From positions 1-63,756 of the forward strand of contig VAXO01000026.1 in assembly GCA_005888435.1 (NCBI GenBank): a stretch of DNA of 63,756 nucleotides. Direction: 5' to 3'. This document shows positions 8,127 through 16,027 of this stretch, piece by piece. Position numbers and translations under genes: made by a program. Numbering within the stretch: position 1 is the first letter of the stretch; each line of letters opens with the position of its first letter. A model generated the notes under the pieces. That model worked only from the letters and a program-made list of their open reading frames with translations. It did no database searches and was not told the DNA's origin. Origin of the DNA: Actinomycetota bacterium. Lineage in GTDB: Bacteria > Actinomycetota > Thermoleophilia > Gaiellales > Gaiellaceae.

Positions 8127-9863
8127 GTGAAGATCGTCTGTCTCGTCAAACAGGTTCCGCGGGCGGACTCGATCGAGTTCGACGCGGAGACGAAGCAGCT
8201 TCGGCGCGAAGGCGTCCCGCTGCTCCTGAATCCGTTCGACGCGGCTGCCGTCACGCACGCCGCCGCACACGACGCCGAGGTGATCGCGATGACGATGGGG
8301 CCACCGCAGGCGGAGGCCGCGCTGCGCACGTGCCTCGGGCTCGGCGCCGACCGCTGCATCCACCTCTCCGACCGCGTCTTCGCCGTAGCCGACACGCTCG
8401 GAACCTCGCGGACGCTCGCGCTGGCGATCCGGCACGAGGGCGACGTCGATCTCGTCGTGTGCGGTCGCAAGACGACCGACTCCGAGACGTGGCAGGTGCC
8501 ACCGGAGACCGCGGCGTTCCTCGGCTGGCCGCACCTGACCAGCATCGTCGACACCGAGTTGCACGAGGGCGTGCTGCGCGCCACCCGCGAAACCGACGAC
8601 GGGTATGAGACCTGGGAGGTCCCCGGGCCGGCGGTCGTCTCGCTCGCATACGCCCGCGAAGCCGGCGCCGAGGCAGACGGACGCATCGATGTGTGGACCG
8701 CGCGCGACCTTGTCGACGACCTGCGGGAGAACGACAAGCGCTTCGGACAGACCGGCTCGCCGACGCGCGTGCTCGCCGTCCGTGACGTAACGCCCGAGCG
8801 CGCAGGCGACCGCTACGCCGACCTACCGACCGCTGTCGACCGGATCCGCGCGCTGGCCGCCGAGCGCGGGCCGGAGCCGACGAGCTGGGACAAGCCCGAG
8901 AGGCTCGGCGAGCAGCCGTCTCCAAAGCGGTACGACTGCTGGACTTTCGTCGAGCTCGACGAGGGCCGCCCGGCACGCGTGTCGCTGGAGCTGCTTGCAA
9001 AGGGGCGGGAGCTGGCGGGCAAGCTGGGCGGCGACAACGTCGCGCTCGTCTTCGGGCCGGACGTGTCGGCCGAGCTCGCGCGGCATGGCGCCGACCGCGT
9101 CGTCCTCGTCGACGGACTGGACGAGTACGACCCGCAAAGCTGGGCGGCCGCACTCCGCCAGGTTGTCGAACAGCGGCGCCCGCATGTGCTGCTGATCCCG
9201 GCCACCGCCAACGGACGCGATCTCGGCCCGCGTGTCGCCGGCGAGCTCGAGCTCGGCATGACGGGCGACTGCGTCGGCCTGAACATCGACCGCGCCGGCC
9301 GGCTGATCCAGACGAAGCCCGCGTACGGCGGCAACATCGTCTCGGTGATCATGGGCGCGACCACGCCGCAGCTCGCGACCGTGCGGCCGCGGATGTTCGA
9401 GCCACTCGAGCCGCGCGACGTTCAAGCTGAGGTCGAGCGCATCGAGGTTGAGCTGCCCGCCGTGGACATTCGCCGCGTCGAGCGGAAGGAGGCACCCGCA
9501 CGCGAGCTCGACGAGGCCGACGTAATCGTGTGCCTCGGGTCCGAGCTGCCGCCTGACGACATTCCGCGGGCGCGGGAGCTCGCCGAGCGCGCAGGCGCAG
9601 CGGTCGGCGCAACGCGCACGGTGTGCGAACGCGGAGATCTGCCGATGAACCGTGCGATCGGCCTGTTCGGCCGTCAGGTTGCGCCGCGCCTGCTCGTCGC
9701 CGTCGGCGTGCCCGGCGATGTCGAGGAGCAGACGGGCTTCGTCAAGGCAGGCGTGATCGCGGCCGTCAACCACGCCGAGGCGCCGATGCTCGATGCCGCC
9801 GACGTCGGCGCGATCATCCACTGGGAGGCGGCGATTCCCGCACTCTCAGGCGCGCTGCGCTAA
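8127..9863 (+). CDS. etfBA: Fused electron transfer flavoprotein, beta and alpha subunits in one chain
   Basis: A 578-residue chain carrying two ETF subunits. Residues 1 to about 255 are EtfB-like: KIVCLVKQVP opening, LNPFDAAAV, and the AMP-site pattern LVVCGRKTTDSETWQ. Residues about 270 to 578 are EtfA-like: LLAKGRELAGKL, ANGRDLGPRVAG, TGDCVGLNID, TKPAYGGN and ATVRPRMF. The C-terminal FAD region reads AVGVPGDVEEQTGF and AAVNHAEAP, departing from the usual SGAxQHxAGM and AINKD motifs. ETFs accept electrons from acyl-CoA and other dehydrogenases and pass them to a quinone oxidoreductase. GTG start chosen where homology begins, 37 codons into the tracked ORF. The downstream hydrolase starts within the stop codon (TAATG), so the pair is one operon. 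Confidence 0.9.
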   Translation: MKIVCLVKQVPRADSIEFDAETKQLRREGVPLLLNPFDAAAVTHAAAHDAEVIAMTMGPPQAEAALRTCLGLGADRCIHLSDRVFAVADTLGTSRTLALAIRHEGDVDLVVCGRKTTDSETWQVPPETAAFLGWPHLTSIVDTELHEGVLRATRETDDGYETWEVPGPAVVSLAYAREAGAEADGRIDVWTARDLVDDLRENDKRFGQTGSPTRVLAVRDVTPERAGDRYADLPTAVDRIRALAAERGPEPTSWDKPERLGEQPSPKRYDCWTFVELDEGRPARVSLELLAKGRELAGKLGGDNVALVFGPDVSAELARHGADRVVLVDGLDEYDPQSWAAALRQVVEQRRPHVLLIPATANGRDLGPRVAGELELGMTGDCVGLNIDRAGRLIQTKPAYGGNIVSVIMGATTPQLATVRPRMFEPLEPRDVQAEVERIEVELPAVDIRRVERKEAPARELDEADVIVCLGSELPPDDIPRARELAERAGAAVGATRTVCERGDLPMNRAIGLFGRQVAPRLLVAVGVPGDVEEQTGFVKAGVIAAVNHAEAPMLDAADVGAIIHWEAAIPALSGALR

Positions 9864-10654
9864 TGCTGCTGCAGCTGCACGAATGGGGCGACGCGAGCGC
9901 CCCGCCGGTGGTCTGCGTGCACGGGGTCAACGCGCACGGCCGGCGCTATCGCAAGCTCGCGGAGGAGCGCCTCGCGAAACGGTTTCGCGTACTCGCACCG
10001 GACCTGCGGGGGCACGGCGGCTCCGAGTGGGAACCTCCGTGGACGATCGCCACGCACGTCCACGACCTGCTCGAGACGCTGGACGATGCCGGCGTGCCCA
10101 GCGCCGATTGGATCGGGCATTCGTTCGGCGCCCGGCTCGTGCTCGAGCTTGCCGCCCTCGACGCGGACCGCATCGAGCGAGCGGTGCTGCTCGATCCCGC
10201 GATCCAGCTGCTCCCGCATGTCGGCTTCGACTTCGCGGAACGCGAGCGTTTGGACCGGGCCTACGACACGCCGGAGGCGGCAATCGCCGAACGGCTCGAC
10301 TCGGGCGTGCCGACACCGCGGGAGTACCTCGAGGAAGAGAACCGCGAGCACCTCGTTCAGGACGCGGACGGGAAATTCCGCTTCCGCTACTGTCAGGCTG
10401 CTGTCGTCGCGATGTACGGCGAGCTGTGTACGCCGCCACCCGCACCTGAGACGTTGCGCATGCCGGCACTGCTCGTGCACGCGGGCCAGTTCGGTCTCGT
10501 GCGCGAGGATCAGCTGGAGGTGTACGAGCGCGCCCTCGGCGATCGGCTACGCGTCGCCGAAGTCCCCGGGGGGCACATCGTCTACTGGGATGCCTTCGAG
10601 CAGACCGCGGACGCAATCGAGCAGTTTCTAGAGGATCCGCGCCCCGAGGCCTGA
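9863..10654 (+). CDS. Alpha/beta-fold hydrolase
   Basis: 263-residue alpha/beta hydrolase. The oxyanion-hole segment VCVHGVNAHG, APDLRGHGGS, the nucleophile elbow IGHSFGARL (Ser), an acid in the C-terminal third and the catalytic His in VPGGHIVYWD form the expected order. A helical cap of about 70 residues lies between strands 6 and 7. The ATG overlaps the ETF stop codon by one base, suggesting coupled expression; a thioesterase or ester-hydrolase role in acyl-CoA metabolism is possible but not shown. The 3' end overlaps convergently with arginase by 27 bases. Substrate unknown. Confidence 0.87.
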   Translation: MLLQLHEWGDASAPPVVCVHGVNAHGRRYRKLAEERLAKRFRVLAPDLRGHGGSEWEPPWTIATHVHDLLETLDDAGVPSADWIGHSFGARLVLELAALDADRIERAVLLDPAIQLLPHVGFDFAERERLDRAYDTPEAAIAERLDSGVPTPREYLEEENREHLVQDADGKFRFRYCQAAVVAMYGELCTPPPAPETLRMPALLVHAGQFGLVREDQLEVYERALGDRLRVAEVPGGHIVYWDAFEQTADAIEQFLEDPRPEA

Positions 10655-11536
10655 CGCAACGAGCTCGACCGCCAGCTCGCCGGTCTCGTTCTCGCGGTCG
10701 AGGATCGGGTTGACCTCGACGACGTCGAGCGAGGTCGCGACGCCCGACTCGGCGATCAGCTCCATCGCAAGGTGCGCCTCGCGATAGTTGAGGCCGCCGC
10801 GCACGGGCGTGCCGACTCCCGGCGCGACGTCGGGATCGATGACGTCCATGTCGAGACTGACGTGCACGAAGCCCGGCCCGGCGACGTGCGCGAGCGCCTC
10901 GCGCACAGCGTGCTCGACGCCGAGGCGATCGACGTCGCTCATCGTGAAGACAAGTGCGTCCAGCCCCTTGAGCAGCTCCCGCTCGCCGTCGTCGAGGGAG
11001 CGGACGCCGATCAGAGCCACGCGGCTCGGCACAACCGCCGGCAGGTCCCAGCCGTCTCCCTGGAACCGCTCGCCCGCCAGGCCCAGCGCGGCGGCAAGCA
11101 CCATCCCGTGGACGTTGCCACTCGGACTCGTCTCCGGGCTGTTCAGGTCGCCGTGGGCGTCGATCCAGATCACGCCTCCAGGCCCGTGCACGCGGTGCAG
11201 CCCGCCGAGCGTCCCGAGCGCGACCGAGTGGTCGCCGCCGAGGACGATCGGAATAGACCCGTCGCCGGCGGCATCCGCCACGAGCTCGGCGATGTGTCCG
11301 CACGTCTCCTTGATCTGAGGCAGGAAGCGGGCGTGCTCGTCGCCGGCGTCGATGGCCTCCGCCACCGCCGTGCCGACGTTGCCGCGGTCGGCGTAGGCAT
11401 AGCCGAGGCCCTCGATCCGGGCGTCGAGCCCGGCGTAGCGGATCGCGGAAGGGCCCATGTCGACACCGCGGCGCCCGGCCCCGAGGTCGAGGGCGGCCCC
11501 GATGATCGCGACCTTCCGGCCTGGTTGCATCGACAT
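10628..11536 (-). CDS. rocF: Arginase (ureohydrolase family)
   Basis: Binuclear manganese ureohydrolase, most likely hydrolysing arginine to ornithine and urea. The 302-residue protein shows GADLGAGRRGVDMGP-like opening (LDLGAGRRGVDMGP), VLGGDHSVALG, IDAHGDLNSPETSPSGNVHG and SLDMDVIDPDVAPGVGTP, which carry all Mn ligands. The SPSGNVHG stretch is closer to arginases than to agmatinases. Start MSMQPGRK at 11536; a second ATG two codons later is possible. Its start codon overlaps, on the opposite strand, the promoter region of the response regulator gene. Confidence 0.9.
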   Translation of the reverse strand: MSMQPGRKVAIIGAALDLGAGRRGVDMGPSAIRYAGLDARIEGLGYAYADRGNVGTAVAEAIDAGDEHARFLPQIKETCGHIAELVADAAGDGSIPIVLGGDHSVALGTLGGLHRVHGPGGVIWIDAHGDLNSPETSPSGNVHGMVLAAALGLAGERFQGDGWDLPAVVPSRVALIGVRSLDDGERELLKGLDALVFTMSDVDRLGVEHAVREALAHVAGPGFVHVSLDMDVIDPDVAPGVGTPVRGGLNYREAHLAMELIAESGVATSLDVVEVNPILDRENETGELAVELVASGLGARIL

Positions 11537-11554
11537 GGCCGACAAGGCTAACTT
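11525..11554 (+). promoter_or_regulatory. Probable promoter of the single-domain response regulator
   Basis: TTGCAT (11525-11530) and TAACTT (11549-11554) are separated by 18 bases. The ATG at 11562 is 7 bases downstream, implying a leaderless transcript. The promoter overlaps the start codon of the divergent arginase gene. Confidence 0.4.
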
Positions 11555-11561
11555 CCGCCGA

Positions 11562-11957
11562 ATGGGGAATCTCGATGCGGTAGCCATGATCCGGGTTCTG
11601 CTCGCCGACGACGACCAACCTTTCCTCGACGCGCTCTCGCCGTTGATCGAGCGACAACCCGAGCTCGCCGTCGTCGGGCAGGCGCTCGACGGGCTGGCCG
11701 CGATCGAGCTGGCGGACGAGCTGTCGCCTGATGCGGTCGTGATCGACCTTCACATGCCGCGGCTGGACGGCGTGAGCGCCGTCGCGCGGCTGCGGCGCGA
11801 CCATCCGAACATGTGCGTCATCGCACTGACCGGCGACGAGGCCCCCGCGCTGCATCGTGCGGTCACGGAAGCCGGGGCGGACGCGGTGCTGGTCAAAGAC
11901 GAGTTCGTCGACGTGCTCGTCGACCGGCTCGCCGGCGCGCGCGCAGGAGTCGCTTAG
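11562..11957 (+). CDS. Single-domain response regulator (CheY-like receiver)
   Basis: Receiver-only protein of about 131 residues (123 if started at MIRVLLADDD). Acidic pair ADDD near the N-terminus, phospho-acceptor Asp in AVVIDLHMPRLDG, switch Thr in IALTGDE and the conserved Lys in VLVKDEF are all present. No output domain follows, so it probably works by protein contact with a partner not visible here. ATG at 11562 chosen because a -10 box lies 7 bases upstream; ATG at 11586 is the alternative. Its stop codon interlocks with the end of the MFS gene on the other strand and is followed 28 bases later by tRNA-Phe. Confidence 0.82.
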   Translation: MGNLDAVAMIRVLLADDDQPFLDALSPLIERQPELAVVGQALDGLAAIELADELSPDAVVIDLHMPRLDGVSAVARLRRDHPNMCVIALTGDEAPALHRAVTEAGADAVLVKDEFVDVLVDRLAGARAGVA

Positions 11958-13201
11958 GGCCGCCGGTAAACTTCGGCCTCCCTTTGGCGAGGTAGCTCAG
12001 TTGGTAGAGCACACGGCTGAAAACCGTGGTGTCGCCGGTTCGATTCCGGCCCTCGCCACTGCCACAGCGCCGTGGCGATGGCGATCGCGATGAGCGCCAG
12101 AGCGACGACATCCACCGACGCCGACAACGACAGGCGGAGGTCGACGATCCCGGTCGCAATCACCGCTGACGCTACCAGGAGGTAGATGCAGCTGATAAAT
12201 GCGGAGGTGACCTCGCCACGACGCTCCGAGGGAGCGAGGTCGTTCAGCTCCTGCTGCGCGTTCAGGAAAGCGAGGCCGTGGCCGCCGCCCGCAGCTACCG
12301 CGCCCAAGAGGAGGCAGGCGAGCGACTTGAATGGTCCCGCGAGAACGAGCCCGCCGAGACCCAGCGCGAGCAGCGCAAGACCGGCGGCCTGGTCCGGACG
12401 GCGCCGGCCTTCGAACCGCTGCGCGACGATCTGGGAGACGCAGGACGCGAGCAGCGCCACCGAGGCGATCAACGCAAGCAGCGCGAGGTTCGTCGTCCCG
12501 AGCAGGTCGCCGGCGTAGGACGGGACAATCGACAGTAAGAGCGCGACGCTCGCCCAGACCGTGGCCGCGGTGAGGCTCACCCGGAAGAAGTCGCGGCGAA
12601 GCGCGGCGGGCACACGGGGCCACTCGATGCGCCACCCTTCGCGCTCACGTCCAGCCGGTTCGGGCACCGTCAGCGATGCCGCGGCGGTGAGCGCGGTCAG
12701 GCCGAGCGCGACCAGGAAGCAGAGCTCGAGCGGATTTGGCGCCCATTCCGCGAGCGCGCCGGCGAACAGCGGGCCGACTGCGCTGCCACCAGCCTGCGCA
12801 AGACCGGCCAGCAGCGCCGCCCGCCGACGGTCGCCGGCTGGATCCAGCTCGACCAGAGCTGACGCTGCGGCACCGCTGATCATCCCGACAGCAAGCCCCT
12901 GGAGGGCCCGAGCGGCATACAGCCACGCGACGCCGTCGGCCGCGGCGAAGACAACGAGTGCCACGGCTGCCACCGAGAGGCCGGCGAACAGGACCGGCCT
13001 CCGGCCGAAGCGGTCCGAGAGGCGTCCGAAGAGGATCAGAGCCGGCACGAGCACGAACGCGTACGTCGCGAAGATGGAGGTGAGCACGAGGCTCGAGAAG
13101 CCGAACTCCCGCGCATAGACCGCGTAGAGCGGCGTCGCCAGGTTCGCGCCGGCCATCAGCACCAGCCAGGCGATCCAGACCGTCGACACGGCCCTGTTCA
13201 C
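11954..13201 (-). CDS. MFS transporter with C-terminus read antisense through tRNA-Phe
   Basis: Major facilitator superfamily permease, 415 codons, about 12 hydrophobic helices, with the loop 2-3 motif GRLSDRFGRRPVLF and a central cytoplasmic loop near residues 185-200. Such proteins are usually drug or metabolite exporters; the substrate is not readable. GTG start with a GAGGAG ribosome site. The last helix ends near ALIAIAIATALWQ; the following roughly 34 codons (with NRRHHGFQPCALPTELP) are the antisense translation of tRNA-Phe, and the TAA falls inside the last codon of the response regulator gene. The tail is therefore unlikely to be selected protein; the gene appears to lack a stop codon of its own. 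Confidence 0.85.
   Translation of the reverse strand: MNRAVSTVWIAWLVLMAGANLATPLYAVYAREFGFSSLVLTSIFATYAFVLVPALILFGRLSDRFGRRPVLFAGLSVAAVALVVFAAADGVAWLYAARALQGLAVGMISGAAASALVELDPAGDRRRAALLAGLAQAGGSAVGPLFAGALAEWAPNPLELCFLVALGLTALTAAASLTVPEPAGREREGWRIEWPRVPAALRRDFFRVSLTAATVWASVALLLSIVPSYAGDLLGTTNLALLALIASVALLASCVSQIVAQRFEGRRRPDQAAGLALLALGLGGLVLAGPFKSLACLLLGAVAAGGGHGLAFLNAQQELNDLAPSERRGEVTSAFISCIYLLVASAVIATGIVDLRLSLSASVDVVALALIAIAIATALWQWRGPESNRRHHGFQPCALPTELPRQREAEVYRRP
11986..12058 (+). tRNA. tRNA-Phe (GAA)
   Basis: Acceptor GGCGAGG pairs with CCTCGCC, D-arm AGCTCAGTTGGTAGAGC, anticodon stem CACGG/CCGTG with loop CTGAAAA (anticodon GAA), T-arm GCCGG TTCGATT CCGGC, discriminator A. CCA is not encoded. 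A TAAACT box at 11968 is a plausible -10 element. The full gene lies antisense to the end of the MFS ORF. Confidence 0.97.
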
Positions 13202-13265
13202 AATCTCCTCGCCTACCTGGGCGGCGGTGAACGGAAACCGAGCAAGGTCTCTAAAGGATTCGTTA

Positions 13266-13292
13266 AGACTGCCTCGGCGGGCCGGGCAGTCT
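13266..13292. promoter_or_regulatory. Stem-loop upstream of the SPOR-like gene
   Basis: AGACTGCC and GGCAGTCT form an 8-bp inverted repeat with an 11-base GC-rich loop, ending 16 bases before the GTG start at 13309. It may be an operator or an RNA hairpin. There is no T-run for a terminator. Confidence 0.4.
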
Positions 13293-13308
13293 GCTAGGAC
13301 TGTGCCCC

Positions 13309-13899
13309 GTGAAGGCGGCTCGTCTCCTCGGTTTGGCCTCGCTGGTCGGGGTCGTCTGCGTTGCCGTGCCGTCCCTGGGCCTCTCCAGCTCCGCGCCGAC
13401 AGCAGCGAAGTCTGCGAGCGCGTGCGGTCGGGAAGAGTTCGTGAGCACCCTCGAGGCCGTGTTCGGACGCTTCAAGACGCATCAGGCAGCTATCACCTTC
13501 CGGAATCGCGTGACGAGCCGCGGCTTCGTGAACGCGAACATCATCGAGGGCTGCGACGGGTTCCGGGTGGTCCTCCGCGGGATCGACACGTTCGACGTGG
13601 GCGTCGACCTGCAGAGCGAGGCGCGCAAGGAAGGCTTCGCCGTCACGCTCGAGTGCATCCAGGCAAAGCAGATCGGCATCTGGGACGGGATCCTCGGTCA
13701 CGGACGTGACCGCCCCAGCGCGAACGCGATCGCGAGCCGTGCCGCGTCCGTCGGTTTTCCCGGAGCGAAGCTTCGCAGCGATCCCTGCGGCGGATTCGAG
13801 GTTTACGTCGCCGGATTCCCGGACCAGCGCTCGGCCCAGTCTTGGGCGGAAGCCGCACGAGCCCGCGGGTTCCCCGACGCGGCCGCAGAGCTGAACTAG
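13309..13899 (+). CDS. Secreted protein with two SPOR-like repeats
   Basis: 196-residue protein with an N-terminal signal segment (LLGLASLVGVVCVAVPSLGL) and a mature part made of two similar units, about residues 50-110 and 130-190. Each has an ITFRNRVTSRGF- or IASRAASVGFPG-like helix followed by a strand reading FRVVLRGIDTF or FEVYVAGFPD and then AxSxAxxARxxGF. This pattern resembles SPOR/sporulation-related repeats that bind denuded peptidoglycan, but the match is by eye. Three cysteines lie in the mature part (CGREEF, EGCDGF, LECIQ), with another in DPCGGF. GTG start; the gene is single, between a stem-loop and a structured spacer. Function unknown beyond likely envelope localisation. Confidence 0.7.
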   Translation: MKAARLLGLASLVGVVCVAVPSLGLSSSAPTAAKSASACGREEFVSTLEAVFGRFKTHQAAITFRNRVTSRGFVNANIIEGCDGFRVVLRGIDTFDVGVDLQSEARKEGFAVTLECIQAKQIGIWDGILGHGRDRPSANAIASRAASVGFPGAKLRSDPCGGFEVYVAGFPDQRSAQSWAEAARARGFPDAAAELN

Positions 13900-13906
13900 C
13901 AAGAAG

Positions 13907-13947
13907 AAGGTCGTCCGGGCCGGTGATACCGAGCCGCGAACGACCTT
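13907..13947. terminator. Structured spacer between convergent genes
   Basis: AAGGTCGT (13907) and ACGACCTT (13940) form an 8-bp stem enclosing an inner hairpin CGGTGATACCG. Placed between two convergent genes it could stop transcription in both directions, but no clear T-tract follows. Confidence 0.35.
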
Positions 13948-13959
13948 GTGCCCTGGAGC

Positions 13960-14592
13960 TTAAGTGCCGCTGGCCTTGCGGGCAAGCAGCGCGTTGCCGC
14001 GACCGGCGTCGAACTCCGCAAACTCCGTGAATCCGCGCCTCGCGAGCTCCTCTCGCAGTCGGTTGGTGGGAACGTAGATCGGCGTCTCCGCGCCGCTCGA
14101 GAACGCGAACACCGCATGACCGCCGGGCGCGACGACGCGGGCGACCTCGTCGAAGAACGGAATCATGTTCGCGTGCGCCGCGAGGTCGAACGTGGCGTCG
14201 CCGAACGGCAGCGCTGACGCGTCGGCGCGCTCGAAGCGCAGCCGGTCGCCTAGCTCCCCCGGCGTGTTCCGGCGCGCCTGTTCGAGCATCGCCTCGGACA
14301 GGTCGACGCCGACGATCTGCGCCTCGGGAAAACGCTGCGCCAGCCTCAGCGCGCCCGCACCTGTTCCGGTGCCGACGTCGAGGATGCGCGCCGGCGGGTG
14401 CTCCAGCGCTGCGAGAGCCGCTTCGTACGGCGCGAGCGTGTCCTCGAGGCGCATCGAGTCCCAGACGGGCGCGAGCGCATCGAACTGCCGGCGCACAAAG
14501 GGACGAAAGAGCTTCCACAGCAGCGGGTTGCGCACCGCGGCGTCAGTCGCGAGGCGCGCGAAGCGTCGCCCGATTGCCACCCGGTCGATCAC
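13960..14592 (-). CDS. Class I SAM-dependent methyltransferase
   Basis: 210-residue Rossmann-fold methyltransferase. Motif I is ILDVGTGTGAGAL, motif II VGVDLSEAML, followed by DASALPFGDATFDLAAH and the post-motif RVVAPGGHAVFAF. The N-terminal 40 residues (NPLLWKLFRPFVRRQFDALAPVWDS) resemble the cap of UbiE/COQ5-type enzymes, so a small lipid or quinone substrate is possible, but substrate identity cannot be told from sequence. GTG start overlaps the SAM hydrolase gene by four bases. It is the last gene of the haem/cytochrome run. Confidence 0.85.
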   Translation of the reverse strand: MIDRVAIGRRFARLATDAAVRNPLLWKLFRPFVRRQFDALAPVWDSMRLEDTLAPYEAALAALEHPPARILDVGTGTGAGALRLAQRFPEAQIVGVDLSEAMLEQARRNTPGELGDRLRFERADASALPFGDATFDLAAHANMIPFFDEVARVVAPGGHAVFAFSSGAETPIYVPTNRLREELARRGFTEFAEFDAGRGNALLARKASGT

Positions 14593-15401
14593 GTCGGCTC
14601 GAAACGGATACGCACGTCCCGCCCGGGCTTCGTCCCGAGCATCGCCGCCGCGTTGCCGCCGTTGATCGCGATCGACAGGTTGCGGTAGGAGTCCTCGTAC
14701 AGGATCAGGTCGCCCCGCCTGGCGTCGGCGAACGTCCGGGCGGCGACCGCGTAGTAGCGCTCGGGGCCGATCTGCAGCTCGACCCGTGTGCCCGGCACGA
14801 TGCCAACCGCGTCGGCGTGCGAACGATCGAGGTTGAGCTGGACGTTCCCGAAGCGGTCGATCGCAAGGACGGTGGCGTGGATGCGCGACGTGCCGATCTC
14901 CGGTTCGGGCAGGTCGAGGCGCGCGAGCGCGTCGGCCGCGATCGGCGGGCCGAGCTCGGCGAGCTCGACCCCGAGCGCGAGATGCGCAGCAGCGGGAGAG
15001 AAGAGATCGCGTCCGTGGAACGTCCGTGAGACGGAATCGAGCGCATAGTCGGGATTCGCGAGCTCGTGCGCGACGTCGATGCCGCCGAACTTCTCGGCGG
15101 CAGGAATGAGCAGGCCGTTGTCAGGTCCGACGTGGATGCGGCCGGACTTGTCGCGCAATGCAAGCGCGCGGCGCGAACCGCCGACGCCCGGGTCTACGAC
15201 GGCGAGGTGCACGCCGACAGGCATGAAGGGCAGCGAGTTCGCGAGCGTCAGCGCACCCTGCAATACGCCCTGCGGCGGGATGCCGTGCGTGACGTCGATG
15301 ATCTCTGCGTCCGGCGCGATCCGCTTCATGACGCCGTGGCAGGTTCCGACGAAGTCGTCCTGCAGGCCGAAGTCGGTCAGGAAGGTGATGATGCGCGCCA
15401 C
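14589..15401 (-). CDS. SAM hydroxide adenosyltransferase (DUF62 family)
   Basis: 270-residue member of the DUF62 family, related to SAM-dependent fluorinase/chlorinase; characterised relatives hydrolyse SAM to adenosine and methionine. Signatures seen are FLTDFGLQDDFVG at the N-terminus, VVDPGVGGSRRA, HVGPDNGLL and RTFHGRDLFSPAAAHLA. The C-terminal domain includes DRFGNVQLN. GTG start overlaps hemD by 25 bases, and the end overlaps the methyltransferase by four, placing a SAM-consuming hydrolase directly beside a SAM-dependent methyltransferase. Physiological purpose of this family is still debated. Confidence 0.9.
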   Translation of the reverse strand: MARIITFLTDFGLQDDFVGTCHGVMKRIAPDAEIIDVTHGIPPQGVLQGALTLANSLPFMPVGVHLAVVDPGVGGSRRALALRDKSGRIHVGPDNGLLIPAAEKFGGIDVAHELANPDYALDSVSRTFHGRDLFSPAAAHLALGVELAELGPPIAADALARLDLPEPEIGTSRIHATVLAIDRFGNVQLNLDRSHADAVGIVPGTRVELQIGPERYYAVAARTFADARRGDLILYEDSYRNLSIAINGGNAAAMLGTKPGRDVRIRFEPT

Positions 15402-16027
15402 GCCGCGGCGGAGTCTACGAGCCCTCGGAGGTCGTGCGACTCGGCCTCGGCCACCACCTCGACGCCTGCGCTGCGCGCGGCGCCCGTCGTCTGCGGCCCG
15501 ATCGAGATCGCAGGGCCGCTCCCGCCCGCCCGGCCATACGCGCGCGCGGCCGACGGCGACGCCAGTAGCACGACGTCAGCCTCGGCCAGTTGTTCGACCG
15601 GCTGCTCGACCGTGCGGTACGCCGCGACGAAGTGGGCGTCGAGCTCGTCGGCGAGATGGTCGCGCGCGCCCTCGGCTCCGACGAAGAGAACGAGCCCGTG
15701 CCGCCCGGCGAACGCCTCGACGAGACCTTCCTGGGTGTGAACGCTCGCAACGAGCCCCGGGTCCCATCCGGCCGCAGCGAGCGTGTCCGCCGTGCCCGGT
15801 CCGATCGCGGCGACGCGCGCAGGCCGGCTCATCGCTCGGCGCGCTAGCTCACGCGCACCGTTCGGGCTCGTGACCACGACCCAGTCGTAGCCGTCGACGT
15901 CGATCGGCTCGTCCGAGAGCGGCTCGATCTCGATCAGCGGCTGTTCGACGACGTCGAAGCCCTGCGCGCGGAGCGCGTCGCTGAGCGGCTGCGCCTGCGC
16001 AGCCGGGCGCGTCACGAGCACCTTCAC
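15377..16027 (-). CDS. hemD: Uroporphyrinogen-III synthase
   Basis: Cyclises hydroxymethylbilane to uroporphyrinogen III. The 216-residue sequence is divergent, as usual in this family, but shows the N-terminal VLVTRPAAQAQPL, VVVTSPNGARELARR, AAIGPGTADTLAAAGW and VLLASPSAARAYGRAG, which line the cleft in known HemD. GTG start overlaps the hemC stop by four bases (GTGA). The tracked ORF extends 46 codons upstream into hemC and is not the real start. Order hemA-hemC-hemD supports the call strongly. Confidence 0.9.
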   Translation of the reverse strand: MKVLVTRPAAQAQPLSDALRAQGFDVVEQPLIEIEPLSDEPIDVDGYDWVVVTSPNGARELARRAMSRPARVAAIGPGTADTLAAAGWDPGLVASVHTQEGLVEAFAGRHGLVLFVGAEGARDHLADELDAHFVAAYRTVEQPVEQLAEADVVLLASPSAARAYGRAGGSGPAISIGPQTTGAARSAGVEVVAEAESHDLRGLVDSAAAWRASSPS

